The position numbers were made by a program, and so were the translations under genes. From Platanthera guangdongensis (Eukaryota > Streptophyta > Magnoliopsida > Asparagales > Orchidaceae), in the NCBI GenBank assembly GCA_039583875.1, contig CM077159.1, positions 5,583,371 through 5,647,370 of the forward strand: 64,000 nucleotides of DNA. Direction: 5' to 3'. Within the stretch, counting starts at the first letter, position 1; every line of letters begins with the position of its first letter. Shown here one piece after another: positions 53,019 to 63,799 of the stretch. The notes under the pieces were generated by a model. It saw only the letters and a program-made list of their open reading frames with translations, had not been told where the DNA came from and made no database searches.

Positions 53019-54957
53019 ATATTTATCTTGTTGTGGAACATTTTTATTTTTGGACTTATTATTATTATTATTATTATGAAACTTTTAATTTTATTCGGAC
53101 TTTAAATTGTTGTAATAAAGAACAATCTTGGGAACCTGCCCACGAGCTCTATTTTTTCTGCTTTTATTTTGTTCTTCCTTCCGGAGGCCAACCAAGCAAG
53201 TTCGTGACCGCCACTCCAACGTTGCTGATATAAAGATGGATCAAGTCAAACCTGTTGACGATCAAGTGCACTAGAAAGCAAGCATGGGGGACCGACATCC
53301 GCCTTCATCCCATAAACCCGGGGAAGTCCTGTTCTTTTTATTTCATTTACTTTCTGCATTTCTCTCTCCTTCTCAGTCTCCTTCTCTTTCTCATTTTTCT
53401 TTTTGTTTATTTCATTGAAGACAATGAAGAATCTAAGCTTGGGGGAAGGTTTAGTTAGTTTCTTTTTTCCTTTTTCTTTCAAAAATCCAAAAAAATCTTT
53501 TGCTTTCTTAAAATCAAAATTTAAAAAATTTGTATAGTTTTGTTAAGCTTCTTTAGTATTGGTTTTATTTTAGCCTTATCAAAAATAAAAAAAAATAAAA
53601 AAATCTATAAAAACAAAAATCCAAAAAAAATTGATAAAATCTATTTGAAAAACAAAATCTAAAATTATTTCCTATCTTTATTTTTATGTTTCTTCTAGTG
53701 ATGTGTAGGCCCGTGCGGTTCCTTAGTTCTATTTAGATTTCTTTGAAACAGTTTTCTAAATTTATCAGTTTAACATAGCTTAGTTTTACTAGTTTCTTGT
53801 TCTTAAATATAGGCATCCGTTTTTTTTACGTTATAAGTTAGCAATTTATAGTTATGTCTTTTTATTCGATTAGTTGCTTACGAATGGTTGCTAGGTAATG
53901 TTATCTCTTTTTCATTTATGGGGTAATACTTTCTTGGTGTCTAGAACTTGTCCCTAGCTACTCTCGAAATATTTGCGCCGTTTTTTACGTACTTTAGAAA
54001 TGATTTAGGTCACCCTTTGACTAGTTTGAGCTTTTCTTGCCCACCAACAAATTTATCATTGCAAAACAATTTTTGGGCCTTTTTCCATGTTTCTTTGTTT
54101 TTAGCTCCACCTTTCATTTCATTATTTCACCAAAGCCAAAATCCCTTTCCTATTTTCACACTAAACTTTGAGCTTAAATATTAATTTTGTGAAGGGTTAT
54201 ATCTTTGAAATGAAAAGGAAAATGTATAGCTTATATTTGGAGCTTTCCTTAAAAGTAAAAAAAAGGAGTTATTATCAAAAGTATTATCAAAATGAAATGA
54301 AAACAAAAGTAGTTTATTTTTGGCCAATATTATGAAAAGAAAAGAAAAGAAATACATGGCCTTATGTTTGTTTTAGCTTGAATTGAAGTACTTATCATGT
54401 CTTATTTTTGTATTTAAAGCTCACCCTTGATTTAGTGTGATTTAACCACCATCATGTTTATCCTTGTTTTCAATTTCTAATCATTTACCTAAGCCAAATT
54501 TTTATGCCTATCAGAAGTCCTATTAATCTTTAGAACGTAAATTCGCGTAGTGGAGAAAGTGTGAACGGACAAGTCTATGTCCACCATCATTGATGGATTT
54601 CTTTGGAGGTTATCTTGAGGTGTCTTAGGGATAATTGTTATTCTAGCAACCTAGTAGTTCGTTAATGCGCCGTTTATTTAGAATTTCTACTCTTGTTTCT
54701 CTTATTTTCATTAATTTTGGATGCCTTGTTTTAAGATTTAGAAATGTGTAAATTTTCTTTATATTCTAATGATATTTTTAGGTCTCCACTTTCAAGTTTT
54801 CTATTGTGCACTTCTCACCCCACTAGTTGTTAACATAGGAATTAGGATAGTTTAATTTTTCATGTTTTGTTTTTCTTAATTATGCAACCTAAATCTTCTT
54901 TGTTTTCTTTCCCTAGTTCTTTAATTTTTATTTGCTTGAGGTCAAGCAAAAGCTCTA
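53019..54957 (+). other. Athila 3' non-coding region
   Basis: 1.9 kb of A/T-rich sequence without a credible ORF. It has a (TTA)n run at about 53056-53078 and a second polypurine-like tract at 53436-53452 (AAGCTTGGGGGAAGG). The envelope-like ORF of some Athila members is absent. Confidence 0.75.
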
Positions 54958-54970
54958 GCATGGGGGAATT
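54957..54970 (+). other. Polypurine tract, Athila
   Basis: AGCATGGGGGAATT directly precedes the 3' LTR at 54971. Confidence 0.82.
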
Positions 54971-56742
54971 TGATGACTACTTTTAGTCATCATTTTTGGT
55001 ATAGTTTATAATCCTAAATTCCTAAGTTTAGTTATAATTTTGTTTATTTTATGTCTGTTTTGTTTTATTTCTTGTTTAATGTCTTTCATGTTATGATATT
55101 ATAATTTCTAACTTTATTATGTGTTTTGTTCTTATTATTTTATGTTATGTTGTGTTATGCTATGTTTAGTTTAGTTTTAATGTTTAATATGTTTGTTGTT
55201 TATTTTTATGTTTTGTTAATTATCTTATTTAATGTCTTATTATTGTTATGTTTAGTCTTATTAATATATATTATATTATGTGATGTTTAGTTTTATTTGT
55301 TATAATTATTGTGTTCAATGTTAATGAATAATATTATGTGTCTAATGTTTGTTTTGTCTTGTTATTTGTAGGTTCAAGTCCTCTTGACAAATGCAGCCCT
55401 TGATGTGTTGGTGCAGCCCCTACCCGAGTTCAAGTCCAACATGCATGCAGCCCTCATAATCATGCCTTCATAGTGCAACCCCTACAACCTACCCGAGCCC
55501 TTGGAGCGGCCCACCATGTCCAACCCGAGCCCGTAAAGCCCTTGAAGCAGCCCCTCATGCAAAACCCGGCCACCTCATGCTCTCTCTCTCCCCTTTATTA
55601 TTTTCTCCCCTCTTTATTTCTTATTCATTCACATTTTCTATTAAATATCTCCTATTTTCATTCCATTAAATGTCATACAATGCATCCATCATACCCTCTC
55701 TCTCCCTTCATTTAATTCATGCATGAACCTTCTCCAAAGCCTATGACCGACCACCCTTCATGTCCCCTTCATTTCCTATCATCTAGAAGCTTCTCCATCT
55801 CCTATAAAAGCCACCCCATCCCTCAAGCCAAGAAGTGAATTTTGGGAAGTGAAGTTTTAAGTTAAATTTGAGTGTTGAGTTGGAGAGTGGAGAGTGCTTG
55901 TGAGTTGTTATTGTTAGTTTCATTATTGTATTAGATTTTTCATTATTACAAGTTTTCTTCATAATATATTCTTGTCTTTTTAATATTTTGTGTACTCTTC
56001 TTTTTTGCAAGTAATGAAAATGTTCCTCTCTTATCTTGTTTTGTCTTCTCTTTCAATTATGAGTAGTTAATTTTTCTTAGTCTTCGATCGTGCGGATCCA
56101 TAAAATGAGATGAGGGTTTCTTTTATTTCATAGTTTTATTTTTGCTTAATTTTACTCGATCCTTTTTTGATTTTTATTTTGTCGACTCTGTATTTCCGGT
56201 ATACGGTAGTAGGCTTTGGATCTCATATTTGAGTAGCCGAGAGGCTCGTGAATGTGAAAGATCACTGAAAGAAGGAAGGAGTTGAACGCAACCCTAGAGA
56301 TAGGATGACGTAAATTTTCCGGATTGGAGTCAAATCCATTAGTGTGGGTCACCTCGATAATGCGATTTTAGGCCCCTTTGATTTGTAAAGAGATTTTGAT
56401 CAAAACGTCTATAAGTTAGGAGACTTAATGCTCTAGCGTGATTTTGTCTTTTTTTCGGATCTGTCACGGTCGAGTTTGATTTGCAAGCTTAAAACTATAC
56501 TTTTTATCTCCCTCATCTCGTTTCATGGTGAATCTTCGATCGAATGCTAACTTTTTATTATACGTTTTTCGTCTAAAAATTATCTTTAGTTTTTCTCCGA
56601 AAAAAATTTCTCAAAACCCACTTTCTTTAGGTAGGATAATAGTTCAAGCATGAGTAGCAGTATTTGACAACCCCCTGTTTAAATACGATCTTGATACTAC
56701 AATTCGACAGGTACACTTGCCTGTTCGGGTTTTAGCCCATCA
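54971..56742 (+). repeat. 3' LTR of the Athila element
   Basis: The 1772-bp partner of 37845-39623, with the same terminal hairpin and TATA box, a shorter (GTTTA)n run, and the end GCCCATCA at 56742. Confidence 0.95.
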
Positions 56743-56747
56743 CTTAG

Positions 56748-57715
56748 ATACATTTTCATGTTATCATCAGATCAGGATGCACCCCCCGAACATCAAAGAT
56801 GTCTCGTTCATCACATGGGATAGGTGCTACAGCTACAAAATGATGCACTTTAGGCTGAAGAATGCATGGTCGACATACCGGAAGATGATGGATAGGGACT
56901 TTAGAGAACAGAAGGGGAGGAACCTGTAGGTGTATGTAGATAACCTCATGATCAAGAGTCAAGATGTGGACTCTCACCTCTAGGACCTGGAGGACACCTT
57001 CACCACCCTACGTCAATAGAAGATGATGTTGAACCCTCTGAAGTCCATTTATGTGGCCAGTAGGGGAAAGTTCTTGGGACATCTCCTCACCCCCGCGTGG
57101 GTCGAACCAAATCCCGACAAGGTTAAAGCCATCATGGAGTTGGGGTCGCCTCAGAATACTAAAGAGGTGCAACGGTTGATAGGGAGGCTGGCAGGATTGA
57201 GCAGGTTCCGCTCCCGGGCCTGGGAGAAGTGCTCTCCCTTCTTCAAGACATTGAGGGGAGGCCAAAAGTTCAAGTGTACAAAGGAGTGCGAGGTGGCATT
57301 CCAGGCCCTGAAGAAGTAGTTGACCAGGCTCTGCTGCTCCAAGGACCAAAGTAGGGGGGACCTATATTTATATCTCGGGGTCGGAGCAGAGGCCCTGAGC
57401 TCCATCCTGGATCGAGAAGATGGGAAGAGGCAGCTCCCCATATATTATGTGTGTCGGTCCTGAGGAAGGCCGAGCTCCGGTATCCCATCTTGGAAAAGTT
57501 GCCCTTCGCTCCGGTCATCTCTGCTTGGAGGCTCCAACCCTATTTCCAGGCAGACTCCATCCGAGTGGTGACTTACCATCCCCTCTGGAACATCTTTGAG
57601 GGGGAGGAGCATTCGGGCAGCTTGGATAAGTGGTCGGAGGAATTGAGTGAGTTCAACATCTCCTTTGCCCCTACCTCTCGATCAATGCCCAAGCAATGAC
57701 CGACTTTTTAGCCGA
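56748..57715 (+). pseudogene. Tat-lineage RT (second part) and first RNase H
   Basis: In phase with 37844: DTFSCYHQIRMHPPNIKD, FRLKNAWSTYRKMMD, then the catalytic block VYVDNLMIKSQD (second Asp is Asn). LGHLLTPAWVEPNPDKVKA follows. Stops lie near 56928, 56982 and 57018. The RNase H that follows is shifted between frames (SVLRKAELRYPILEKLPFA, WSEELSEFNISFAP). It belongs to the outermost element and is clearly inactive. Confidence 0.88.
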
Positions 57716-58180
57716 CTACATGGTCGAGGTGGCGGAGGAAGAAATCACTCATACGACTTCATGGAAGGTGAAGGTGGACGGCTCTTCTGGGAAACATTCC
57801 TTGGGGTGAGGGTAATCTTAGAAAGCCCCAAGGGACGAGACTTGAGCAAACAGTGGTGGTGCACTTCCCCATCACTAACAACTAGGCCGAATACGAGGCC
57901 GTAATAGCAGGGCTGCGTCTGGCAAGGGAGCTGGGGGTGCTTGACGTGGAGGTCCTCACTGACTTTATGGTGATGGCTTCCCATATCAACGAGGAGTTAG
58001 AGGAGAGGGATCATACCCTCCGGCTATACTTAGCAAAAGTGAAGGGGGTCATCAGCACGTTTTAGACCTTCTCCATCCGACACGTGCCCAAGGAGGAGAA
58101 CCAGCAGGTCGATCAGCTGGCAAAGCACGGTCCCTGGGTGGGGGTACCATCACTGATCTATTCTGCCCTTCCATTAAAGA
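57716..58180 (+). pseudogene. Tat second (archaeal-type) RNase H
   Basis: The segment AEYEAVIAGLRLARELGV with EVLTDFMVMASHINEE and HVPKEENQQVDQLAKHG matches the additional aRNase H domain that marks the Tat lineage. Stops occur near 57883 (TAG) and 58063 (TAG). It lies between the first RNase H and integrase, as in intact Tat elements. Confidence 0.82.
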
Positions 58181-58955
58181 GGGAGAGCTGATGGAGGAGG
58201 ATCAACACCCCTCGTGGATGGACCCGTTCACGGCCTTCCTTTCAACAGGAGAGTATCCAGAGGGGATGGACAAGAAGAAGTTCAGAAATAAGTCGGCATA
58301 CTATCTCCTCCAGGACGGGCAACTGTATCGTATGACTCTCTCGGGGATGCTGGCCCGTTGCGTGGCCGAGAGGGAAGTGCAGAGGATCTTGGAGGAAGTC
58401 CACTCCGGGGAGTGTGGGAGTCACTCCGGGAGTCGGACCCTGGAAGGGAGGATTGTCAGACAAGGGTACTTCTGACCAACCTTGGGCCAAAATGCTGCGG
58501 AATTCACAAAGAGGTCCATAAATGCCAGTTGTTTGCCCCCCCCTCAAACTACAACCAGCTCAGCACCTCATGAGCATCACGACCCCTGGCCCTTTGCAAT
58601 TTGGGGGATGGATTTGGTTGGACCATTCCCCCAGGCCAGCGGGCAGAGGAGGTTCCTGTTGGTAATGATAAATTACTTTTCCAAGTGGCTGGAGGTGAAG
58701 GCTCTGGCCAAGGTGACCTCCCAGGTCATTAGGAATTTTGTTTGGGGAGATATCATCTGTCGTCATGGGTTGTCGCAGGCCATCGTCACGGACAACGAGC
58801 CTCAGTTCGCCAGCATGGAATTCATTAGCTTCTGCGAGCAGCTTAGAATTGACCTCAGATTTGCCTCGGTCCACCACCCCAGGAGCAACGGGCAGGTGGA
58901 GGCGGCGGTAGGGAAGCTCAACCTTAATTGGGAGGGACCATACATTGTGAAATAA
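58181..58955 (+). pseudogene. Tat-lineage integrase with internal deletion
   Basis: A degenerate zinc region (58360-58540) precedes the core: Asp in WGMDLVGPFPQ, Asp in AIVTDNEPQFAS, Glu in NGQVEAAV. Directly after the Glu motif, at about 58913, the frame jumps to the C-terminal segment LNLNWEGPYIVK. Roughly 200 or more codons that normally separate these parts are missing. The TAA at about 58953 closes it. Confidence 0.85.
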
Positions 58956-59135
58956 GCATTGAAGTCATGAGGGTATCGCCTCTGAAATGTGGAGGGCAAG
59001 ACCATAAGTCCGACCTGGAGCGGTAATGTCTTGAAATGTTTTTACCCTTGATACATATACATGGTGCCGTATTTTTAATAAAACTTCTCGATGTGTTGAT
59101 TCTCCTGTAGTGACGTGTGAGTAGATGGAGTGTCC

Positions 59136-59940
59136 ATTTGATAGACCCCGAGCAGATCCCGCTGCTAGGCTCTCTCTTAGATGATAGTGCTGGATGTCAC
59201 TCGCGTGTGCCTACCAGGATCCCGAGCAGATCCCGCTGTCAGGCTCTCACCTAGCTGGCAGGACTGGATGTCACTTGCGTGTGTCTTCCCGGATCCCGAG
59301 CAGATCCCGCTATCAGGCCCTCACCTAGCTGGCAGGGCTGGATGTTACTCGTGTGTGTCTACCAGGACCCCAAGCAAATCCCGATGTCAGGCTGGCAGGG
59401 CTGGATGTCACTCACGTGTGTCTACCCGGACCCCGAGCAGATCCCGCTGCCAGGCTCTCACCTAGATGGCAGGGCTGTAAGTCACTCATGTGTTTCTACC
59501 CTGACCCAGAGCAGATCCCGCTTCCAGGCTCTCACCTAGTTGACAGGGCTGGATGTCACTCGCGTGTGTCTACCCGGAACCCGAGCAGATCCCGCTGTCA
59601 GGCTCTCCCCTATCTGGCAGGGTTGGATGTCACTCGCGTGTGTCCACCTGGACCCCGAGCAGATTTCGCTAACAGGCTCTCACCTAGTTGACAGGGTTGG
59701 ATGTCACTCACATGTGTTTACCCAGAATCCGAACAGATCCCGCTGTGAGGCTCTCACCTAGCTGGCAAGGATGGATGTCACTCGCGTGTTTCTACCCGGA
59801 CCCCGAGCAGATCCCGCTGCCAGCTCTCACCTAGCTGGCAGGGCTGGATGTCACTCGCGTGTGTCTACCCGGACCCCGAGCATATCCTACTGCTAGGCTC
59901 TCACCTAGCTAACAGGGCTAGATGTCACTCGATAGAGTCT
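59136..59940. repeat. 74-bp minisatellite, about 10.5 copies
   Basis: Imperfect direct repeats built on GATGTCACTCGCGTGTGTCT and CCCGAGCAGATCCCGCTG occur head to tail. The period is 74 bp, with one 63-bp unit near 59338-59400. It lies just after the Tat pol. Tandem repeats in the 3' untranslated region are common in Tat elements. The frames over it are artefacts. Confidence 0.93.
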
Positions 59941-60640
59941 ACTACGGCTCCAACTGGCTGGCAAGACAGGTCTTGATGAACAAAATGATGTTAGAAGTTG
60001 GGGGCCCAGGCATCCGAATACCAAGGAAGAAATCGCAAAGTTAACGGAATCGGTTCGGCAGGTCGGCTAGCCGGAAGTGCCGAGCTGAGACTGTTTATCA
60101 GCGAGGCGAGCGATCCAGACCCAACATAATCGCCCAACACCCAAGAAACGACCAAGGCGGCGAGAACCCAGGCGATATCGCATGAGGGTCAGATCGCATG
60201 GAACCTGGTGTCTTGTGTGTGAGCTGAGTTGGCTCACCTCCTCTATCTCGCAAGCACCATGATGAATAATCCGGGCTAAAGAGGCGAGTCGCAATTTGCG
60301 GTTCGGCTAATTATGGCCCCCATGCTCCCTAAGCTAAGTCCTTAAGGGACGCGCGATCTCGCTAACAGGGCGCGGGATAAGAGACGGCGAGCGGGAGGAT
60401 CAAAACAGGCTTCGAATACAAAAGAGAAAAGACAAAAGAAACTACATTGCACATAAGCAACATTACAAGCAACAGTAATATATATATATATATATGAGAG
60501 GCGAGTAAGAAATAGTTCATTGATTGGCAAAACTAGAAGTTTGAGACTCAACCTATGTTTATATTACAACAAAAGAAACATATAAATATATATAAGAGGC
60601 GAGGCGTGGGGATTCGGCTAGGCGGGCTCTCAGGCAGCAA
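59941..60640. other. Non-coding stretch between minisatellite and antisense gene
   Basis: No coding region recognised. Short (TA)n at about 60478-60495 and GAGGCGAG-type motifs. It would be the 3' flank of the minus-strand gene below. Confidence 0.5.
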
Positions 60641-62431
60641 GTCCTAGAGGGGATTGTAGGACTTGTCTCCCGGCTTAGGTACCAGATGGAATAGCACCGG
60701 TACCACATCGCTCACATAAAGGCCAGCACCCTCGATCTTGATGAGGTCAGCCCGTCGTAACATCTAGAGGGTATACTTTTCCGCGCTGGCAGCGTTTTTC
60801 TGCATAATTTTCTCCAGCACGTACTTGGTATAGTGCACGAGCTAACAACCACTGCTGGAGGGCGGCGGGGCAGCCGCTGCGGCCTCCAGTTCTCGCACCC
60901 GCGCTTGTAGCGCCTCCTTTTCTTCCTCCAAGGAGGTGATGACAGCATCAACCGCGTCTGCCCTCTCTCTCTCTCTCTCTCTCTCTGTGGCTCAGCCTCC
61001 TCCTGGGCAAGACAGCGGGCCTCCTCTTTCTAATACACCAGCTTCTTGAGCGTGGGAGCGTTCTTCTCCATTTAGGTGCATCACTGGCCGACCATGTGGG
61101 CCAGCTCCAGGCTGCGGAGCTGGGCACGTGCGCTCTCATGGACCAGCACCCTCATGGCCTCCATGTCGTAGATGGCGGTGTCTTCCCGCGAGTAGCGGCC
61201 AAATGAGAAGTTGTAGGCCTCCCTGCTGATAGTTTCATGCTCTAACCAGCTCGGCAACCGGGTGGACATGATGGCCCTGTTCAATTCCTTATCCCACAGG
61301 AGGAGGTGGATGCCGAGCTCATCTAGGCACTGCTCGCCAAGGCCAAAGTTGCGGTGCCCTCTTGGCACCGGCATCGGGGAGGGCTGCTCTTCACCCTGCG
61401 TCCTGGAGGTGTCGGCCGCTCTGCAGGGGGAGCCGCTGGACGAGGCAGCAGCAGGGGTGGGATCCCTAGCTGGTTGGCCCGCTGGGGCATTACATTTCAC
61501 CCGAGCTGCGGGAGGTGCCCCGCTCGCGGTCTTTTATTTCTTGGGCGGTGATGGTGGTGGAAGCGATTCGCGGCTAGGCCGCTTCGGTAGAGCAGATGTC
61601 GGGGTCTCGCGGCGTGCGACGGCTGTGACCTCGGCGTGAGGAGCTCTCTGGAAGTGAGTCGTGCACTCCCATAAGGAGGGTGTTGGGGGATATCCCGCTC
61701 GTCTGCAAGAGAGGAAAGTTAAGGCAAAAAAATGATGTAGAAATAAGAAGCGCGAGTAGCTTACCTCCCCCGAGCGGGACGGGGTGAGGTTGTCTAGATT
61801 CCTGCGCAGGAAGGTGACTTCAAAGTTCTTCCCGGTGAAGAACCTGCACAGCTCCGCTTCATGTCCCCCTAGGCTAGTGGGAGGTAGCTCCACTCGCTGA
61901 GCCGGACCGCCGCGAAGGGGACATTGTCGAAGTCCCCCTTAATGAACATAAATTTCTTTAGCCAATTGTGGCTCTTATTGATGGTCTTCCGCACCTTGAT
62001 GTGGCCGCTGGAGAAGTTGGCAGTCGCGTCCTTGTTCCCCCGGAAGGAGAACAGCTTGCGGAAGACGGCAAAGCTGAACTCAATCCGCTCTTCCCGTAGG
62101 AAGCATGCGAACCCGATCACCACCGCGATGGAGTTGGGGGTCATCTGCCCAGTGACGACCCCAAAGTATTTCAATTCTTGGCGGACCACCGGCCATAAGG
62201 GAAGCCGGAGACCCTCCTCTAAATGCTATGTGGGGATGGCGAGCTCCCACCATGATAGATCATTAATCTTCTACCCCTCCCAGGTCTCCTCGCCACGAAG
62301 CCTGGCGGTATGTAGTCGCCTATGGAGGCGAAGAACTCGCCTTCAAAAATGGCGGCATAGGGGAAGTCATGCTCAAAGAAGGTCCAGGAACACTTGCTCT
62401 GCCCATTCGCATCACCACTACCACCACCCAT
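60640..62431 (-). pseudogene. Antisense ORF with Transposase_28-like domain and coiled coil, decayed
   Basis: ATG at 62431 (MGGGSGDANGQSK) lies about 125 bp after a TATA box. A frameshift near 62275 leads to the conserved block (LEEGLRLPLWPVV, LKYFGVVTGQMTPNSIAVV, FAVFRKLFSFRG, HNWLKKFMFIKGD). From memory this resembles the Pfam 'putative gypsy type transposon' domain (Transposase_28). Another frameshift near 61885 precedes a Pro/Ser/Lys-rich region, a candidate intron (61703-61764), the LEHETISREAYNFSFG segment (61081-61500) and a coiled coil (SLEEEKEALQARVREL). In-frame stops occur near 61534, 61080, 61069, 61036, 60840 and 60762. Position and orientation fit the antisense ORF of some Tat elements. 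Confidence 0.65.
61703..61764 (-). other. Candidate 62-bp GT-AG intron in antisense ORF
   Basis: Minus-strand donor GAG/GTAAGC, branch-like CTTAAC, pyrimidine tract and acceptor CTCTTGCAG/AC. Splicing leaves the exon junction in phase 0, but the downstream frame then meets a stop after about 43 codons. The copy is probably damaged by an indel. Confidence 0.5.
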
Positions 62432-62555
62432 CGTGCAAGAAGTTAGCTAAGCGAGACGAGGTTATTCTCGCACGGAGTGGGCGAGTCAAGGGTCGCAGGA
62501 AGCAAGAAAGAAGGGGAAGTCTTAAATGTGATGGGCATGAAAGGGCCGATAGTGC

Positions 62556-62565
62556 CTATTTATAG
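62556..62565 (-). promoter_or_regulatory. TATA box upstream of the antisense ORF
   Basis: CTATAAATAG on the minus strand, about 125 bp before the ATG at 62431, with an A/G-rich leader between. This suggests an independent antisense promoter inside the Tat element. Confidence 0.5.
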
Positions 62566-63453
62566 AAAAGAAAAGGGCGGGAAAATATTATGCCGACGAG
62601 AAAAGTGCGGATAGCAAAATGTGCCCTGACATTTCGACTTCCCGGCTTGCAGCTGCGCTACAAAGACTGCTCGACAATAAATTGCCCCCACCCGCGCTCG
62701 AGAAGTGGGCAAGCTATGACTCGCGCCCACCCCGAACAGTAGGCGAGCCGAGCAGACTCGCAATCTGCGAGCTTCCGGCTCGCTCCCGCCAAGATTAGAC
62801 AGGCGGGTCGAGCGAGCCAACTTAGTAATCTTGTGCCCCTTAAAGAAGGGGCATACGAGAAAGAGAGCTTCATCCTCATTCACCCAGAGAAAAACTAAGC
62901 GGTAGCACAGTAAAAGTAATGTGCAGCAAACGTTGAGGACATTGACGGGTGAGAAAGACTCAAATTATTATAGAGATTATAATGCCCCAATAAAAGGAAG
63001 TTCGTGACCCTACTAAGCAAACTGGTCTAGGATGCGGATGAGGCCATGGCCTGGAGATCAATAGCGGGGAGGGGGCAGGCGGCTCAGTACTAGATCCACT
63101 TCCACCTACCCTGCCTCTGCATCCCAGATCGTGGCGGCACGTGAGGATAGTGGTACTCGCGAACCACCAACATCTCCTGCTGGTCCATAGAGAAGTAACT
63201 ACATCCCCGTCAGCTGGACGCCTCGCTCCCTCTAGAACTGCAAACCGCTCTTCCACTGCATCCTTGTCCTTGTCAACCATGTTGAAGACCTCCTATAGTC
63301 GTAGTGTGTGTTTCTGAAATAGCCGCGCCACTTGCCTCTTCATCCCCTCCGCATCCATCGGGTTTCCCAGATACTCTTAAATGTGATCCGTATCAGGGGG
63401 ATGCAAATATCCCTCGATCATCTCAACTTCAGAAGAGGAGATCGCGTTGAAAC

Positions 63454-63513
63454 CTGCAAAGGTGAGGGTCAGAGGGAGCGAGCGGTAACAAACAGGCACA
63501 AGTATGAGCTCAC
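63454..63513 (-). other. Candidate 60-bp GT-AG intron
   Basis: Donor CCCG/GTGAGC, branch-like CTGAC and acceptor CTTTGCAG/GTTT. Joining the flanks keeps one long frame in phase 1 (GVADVPNPG then FNAISSSEVE), which supports real splicing in the ancestral gene. Confidence 0.6.
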
Positions 63514-63744
63514 CGGGATTCGGCACATCAGCCACACCAGCTGATGGCCGAGAGGAGCCCGGCCGGCCCTGGAAGAGTCCTCACTCAAGGACTGCGAAGG
63601 ATTTCCCCAGCCCAGGAGGAATTGGCGACTGAGAAACCTCCGGAGGGGGGCGCCCCTGGCCCGATGGGCTGGCGACACACTCGGTTGACAGTGGGAGTGA
63701 ATGGCCCCGCTCCCCTCCATTGCCCCGTCTTCGTGGAGCGGCAC

Positions 63745-63799
63745 CTGCAGAAAGAGGACTCAGAAGCAAAGCGGTGAATCAGGCGGGAGGTACACATAC
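63745..63799 (-). other. Candidate 55-bp GT-AG intron
   Basis: Donor GAG/GTATGTG, branch-like CTGAT, pyrimidine tract and acceptor TTTCTGCAG/GTG. The upstream exon ends in phase 0. Confidence 0.5.

Larger units (their letters stand above)
37845..56742 (+). mobile_element. Athila-like Ty3/gypsy element, full length with internal insertion
   Basis: LTRs 37845-39623 and 54971-56742, an Asp-tRNA-type primer site, gag-protease-RT-RNase H-integrase, and a polypurine tract. A 7.8-kb gag-only element is inserted at 44128-51932. Without it the element is about 11.1 kb, a normal Athila size. The region between integrase and 3' LTR (53019-54970), where some Athila copies have an envelope-like ORF, holds none here. 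Pol has three visible frameshifts and several stops. Confidence 0.94.

Noticed and set aside
59181..59761. Repeat proteins over the minisatellite (DVTRVCLPG units)
   Set aside because: The 74-bp period is not a multiple of three and the frames are open in all three phases in turn.
61924..62565. 213-aa plus-strand ORF
   Set aside because: Overlaps the minus-strand Transposase_28-like region, whose conserved blocks explain the sequence better. No domain on the plus strand.
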